From: Roseiflexus sp034432635
Lineage (GTDB): Bacteria > Chloroflexota > Chloroflexia > Chloroflexales > Roseiflexaceae
DNA length: 64,000 nt
Direction: 5' to 3'
Assembly: GCA_034432635.1 (NCBI GenBank)
Contig: DAOUBK010000026.1
Span: forward strand, 1-64,000
Notes under the pieces: model-generated
Databases searched by the model: none
What the model saw: the letters and a program-made list of their open reading frames with translations, nothing else
Told to the model about the DNA's origin: nothing
Position numbers and translations under genes: made by a program
Part shown: piece after piece, positions 62,920 through 64,000 of the stretch
How the letters are laid out: every line of letters begins with the position of its first letter
How positions within the stretch are numbered: position 1 is the stretch's first letter

Positions 62920-63523
62920 ATGCAAGTAAAAAAGCCATTACGAATACCTGCTCAGTGTCCTGACCTACCTGTTCCGCGCTCAATCTTGCTTTATTGTCAG
63001 TAATCTCAACACCTATCGTCATCGTCGTCGCTACGAATATCCAATGGCGCCCGATATTGCGGTATTCAAAGGAATCAGCATACCTAACCCGGTATCGCGT
63101 GAGTTTCGCTGCTGGAGATTATACGAGGCAAATCGTCCTCCGCCTCAGGTCGTTTTTGAGTTCAGTTCTGAAGAAACGTGGCAAGCGGATATCTCCAAGA
63201 AACCGGCCAGATATGCAGATTTAGAGGTTCGTGAGTATATCGCTTATGATCCGAACGATCCGCCATACCGGCCCGCCGAAATGAGGCGGCTACGGGTCTG
63301 GAGCTGCACAGGCGACCACATCGTGGAATGCAGTGCTGATGCTCAGGGGCGTGTCTGGAGCGATGAACTGGAATGCTGGCTCGTGCCCGATGGCGCCCTG
63401 CTCCACCTCATGCTCCCTGACGGTCGCATTGCCCCGACAGAGGCGGAAGCCGAACGCGCTGTACGTGAAGCAGTTCTGGCAAAGCTGCGCGAACTCGGGG
63501 TTGAGATGCCAGACAGGATATAA
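62920..63523 (+). pseudogene. Uma2-family nuclease-like gene with a frameshift
   Basis: GGAAGGAG (62905-62912) and ATG 62920 open MQVK, but an A6 tract (62928-62933) puts the rest out of frame. With one A fewer, the reading continues SHYEYLLSVLTYLFRAQ, then YEYPMAPDIAVFKG, PPPQVVFEFSSEETWQADI and KKPARYADLEVREYIAYDP to 63523, giving about 200 residues. This is the Uma2/DUF820 PD-(D/E)xK nuclease-like domain with its Asp, Glu and Lys positions. Only the shorter frame from ATG 63044 is open as sequenced, and it lacks the first helices. Either the gene is inactive or the A tract is a sequencing slip. Confidence 0.75.
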
Positions 63524-63651
63524 CCGGCGAGTGACTCCATTTTTACCTTCTAATACGCCTCTGACCGACGTAAACCGCTTCGGCACTGAAAGAAGGGGAA
63601 GGTGTAGCGTGGAAGGAACAACCCTTCCGCGCCACTTCCACCAGTAGACGA

Positions 63652-64000
63652 TCACGCACCGCGCAGTGCGTTGCGTATCGGGCGCCAGCCGATGACCTGA
63701 ATACCCTGCTCACGGACCCATGTGCGCAGTTCGGCGCTGCAAAACGCATGGTAATCGGCAACGCGGGCGCGCCAGTCGCCGGCAATGGCGCGCAGTTCCG
63801 GCGTATCGATCGCCGGGTGGATGATCAGGTATGTCAGCCCCGGCTTCACCGTGCTGAGCACCTGTTTTGCTGTCTCGATCCGGTCTTCATGCCGATCGAG
63901 CGGCATGCCGATCAGGTCATCGACCATCATCACCCCCTGCGCTTCTAGATGGCGCGCCGTCTCACGCGCAAAAGCGATCATCTCCTTCGGCATGCCATGC
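63652..64000 (-). CDS. ChbG/YdjC-like carbohydrate deacetylase, C-terminal part (cut by window end)
   Basis: The minus-strand frame runs past 64000, so the N terminus is outside the window. The visible part holds GLTYLIIHPAIDTPELRAI, WRARVADYHAFCSAELRTWV and EQGIQVIGWRPIRNAL, a pattern typical of the end of ChbG/YdjC-like or related NodB-like sugar deacetylases. Such enzymes remove acetyl groups from chitooligosaccharides or lipid-linked sugars using a metal; the metal ligands would be in the missing part. The assignment is from pattern only. Confidence 0.6.
   Translation of the reverse strand, partial: HGMPKEMIAFARETARHLEAQGVMMVDDLIGMPLDRHEDRIETAKQVLSTVKPGLTYLIIHPAIDTPELRAIAGDWRARVADYHAFCSAELRTWVREQGIQVIGWRPIRNALRGA

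Overview
The window looks like a piece of a filamentous anoxygenic phototroph chromosome of the Chloroflexota, most like Roseiflexus. This is inferred from the G+C-rich coding bias, the families present (LGFP/Ig-like secreted proteins, secreted enzymes with an IYLPLV linker, lipoproteins with RETVVV linkers, many GT39/DUF2142 membrane proteins, an actinobacterial-type inositol-phosphate synthase) and heptanucleotide repeats between genes. No photosynthesis genes, tRNA, rRNA or intact CRISPR array are visible. The one structural RNA is RNase P RNA (30293-30744), with a clear terminator.

Layout. 1-6770: the tail of an upstream gene, a membrane STAS protein, a PurD-like ATP-grasp protein and an RNA m5U methyltransferase in overlapping order, then an epimerase and a Tat/lipoprotein GH5 enzyme. 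6770-9500: a gene graveyard with remnants of a type III CRISPR RAMP gene, a cas6 gene and a nuclease tail. 9560-24600: housekeeping and surface genes (nuclease-LTD, ino1, LGFP/Ig surface protein, GT2, gap, SDR, glyA, proC, SH3 protein, accD-accA). 24590-28800: a frameshifted GT39 gene, a small membrane protein and a transposase-derived ORF. 28940-39800: M16 protease, rnpB, MFS transporter, secreted glycosidase and a polysaccharide cluster (methyltransferase, ExoA-like GT2, WbaP-like phosphotransferase, DUF2142 protein). 40000-53700: aminotransferase, glycine-zipper protein, lysA, cation/proton antiporter, tpx, a broken PAS-STAS gene, an IMPACT-family protein, a GT39 protein and a multidomain histidine kinase. 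53700-62630: a divergent sigma70-type promoter pair and a seven-gene peptide/nickel-type ABC operon. 62750-64000: a small membrane protein, a frameshifted Uma2 gene and the tail of a ChbG-like deacetylase.

The most striking item is the solute-binding lipoprotein of the ABC operon (54125-56086). Its two family-5 (DppA-like) halves occur in swapped order, so it reads as a natural circular permutation. It is followed by two permeases and two complete ATPase pairs. Other points of note are a PurD paralogue with degenerate active-site motifs, a full-length IS1634-like ORF lacking catalytic residues, and five heptanucleotide arrays. Four of those arrays lie on or next to stop codons, and the fifth has expanded in frame inside a membrane-protein gene.

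Several genes are broken by small events that can be pointed to exactly: a 4-bp duplication, a C7 tract, an A6 tract and TGA codons at probable Trp positions. Either this genome is decaying accessory genes quickly, or a few of these are sequencing errors. All functional calls come from reading motifs and context; no database search was run.
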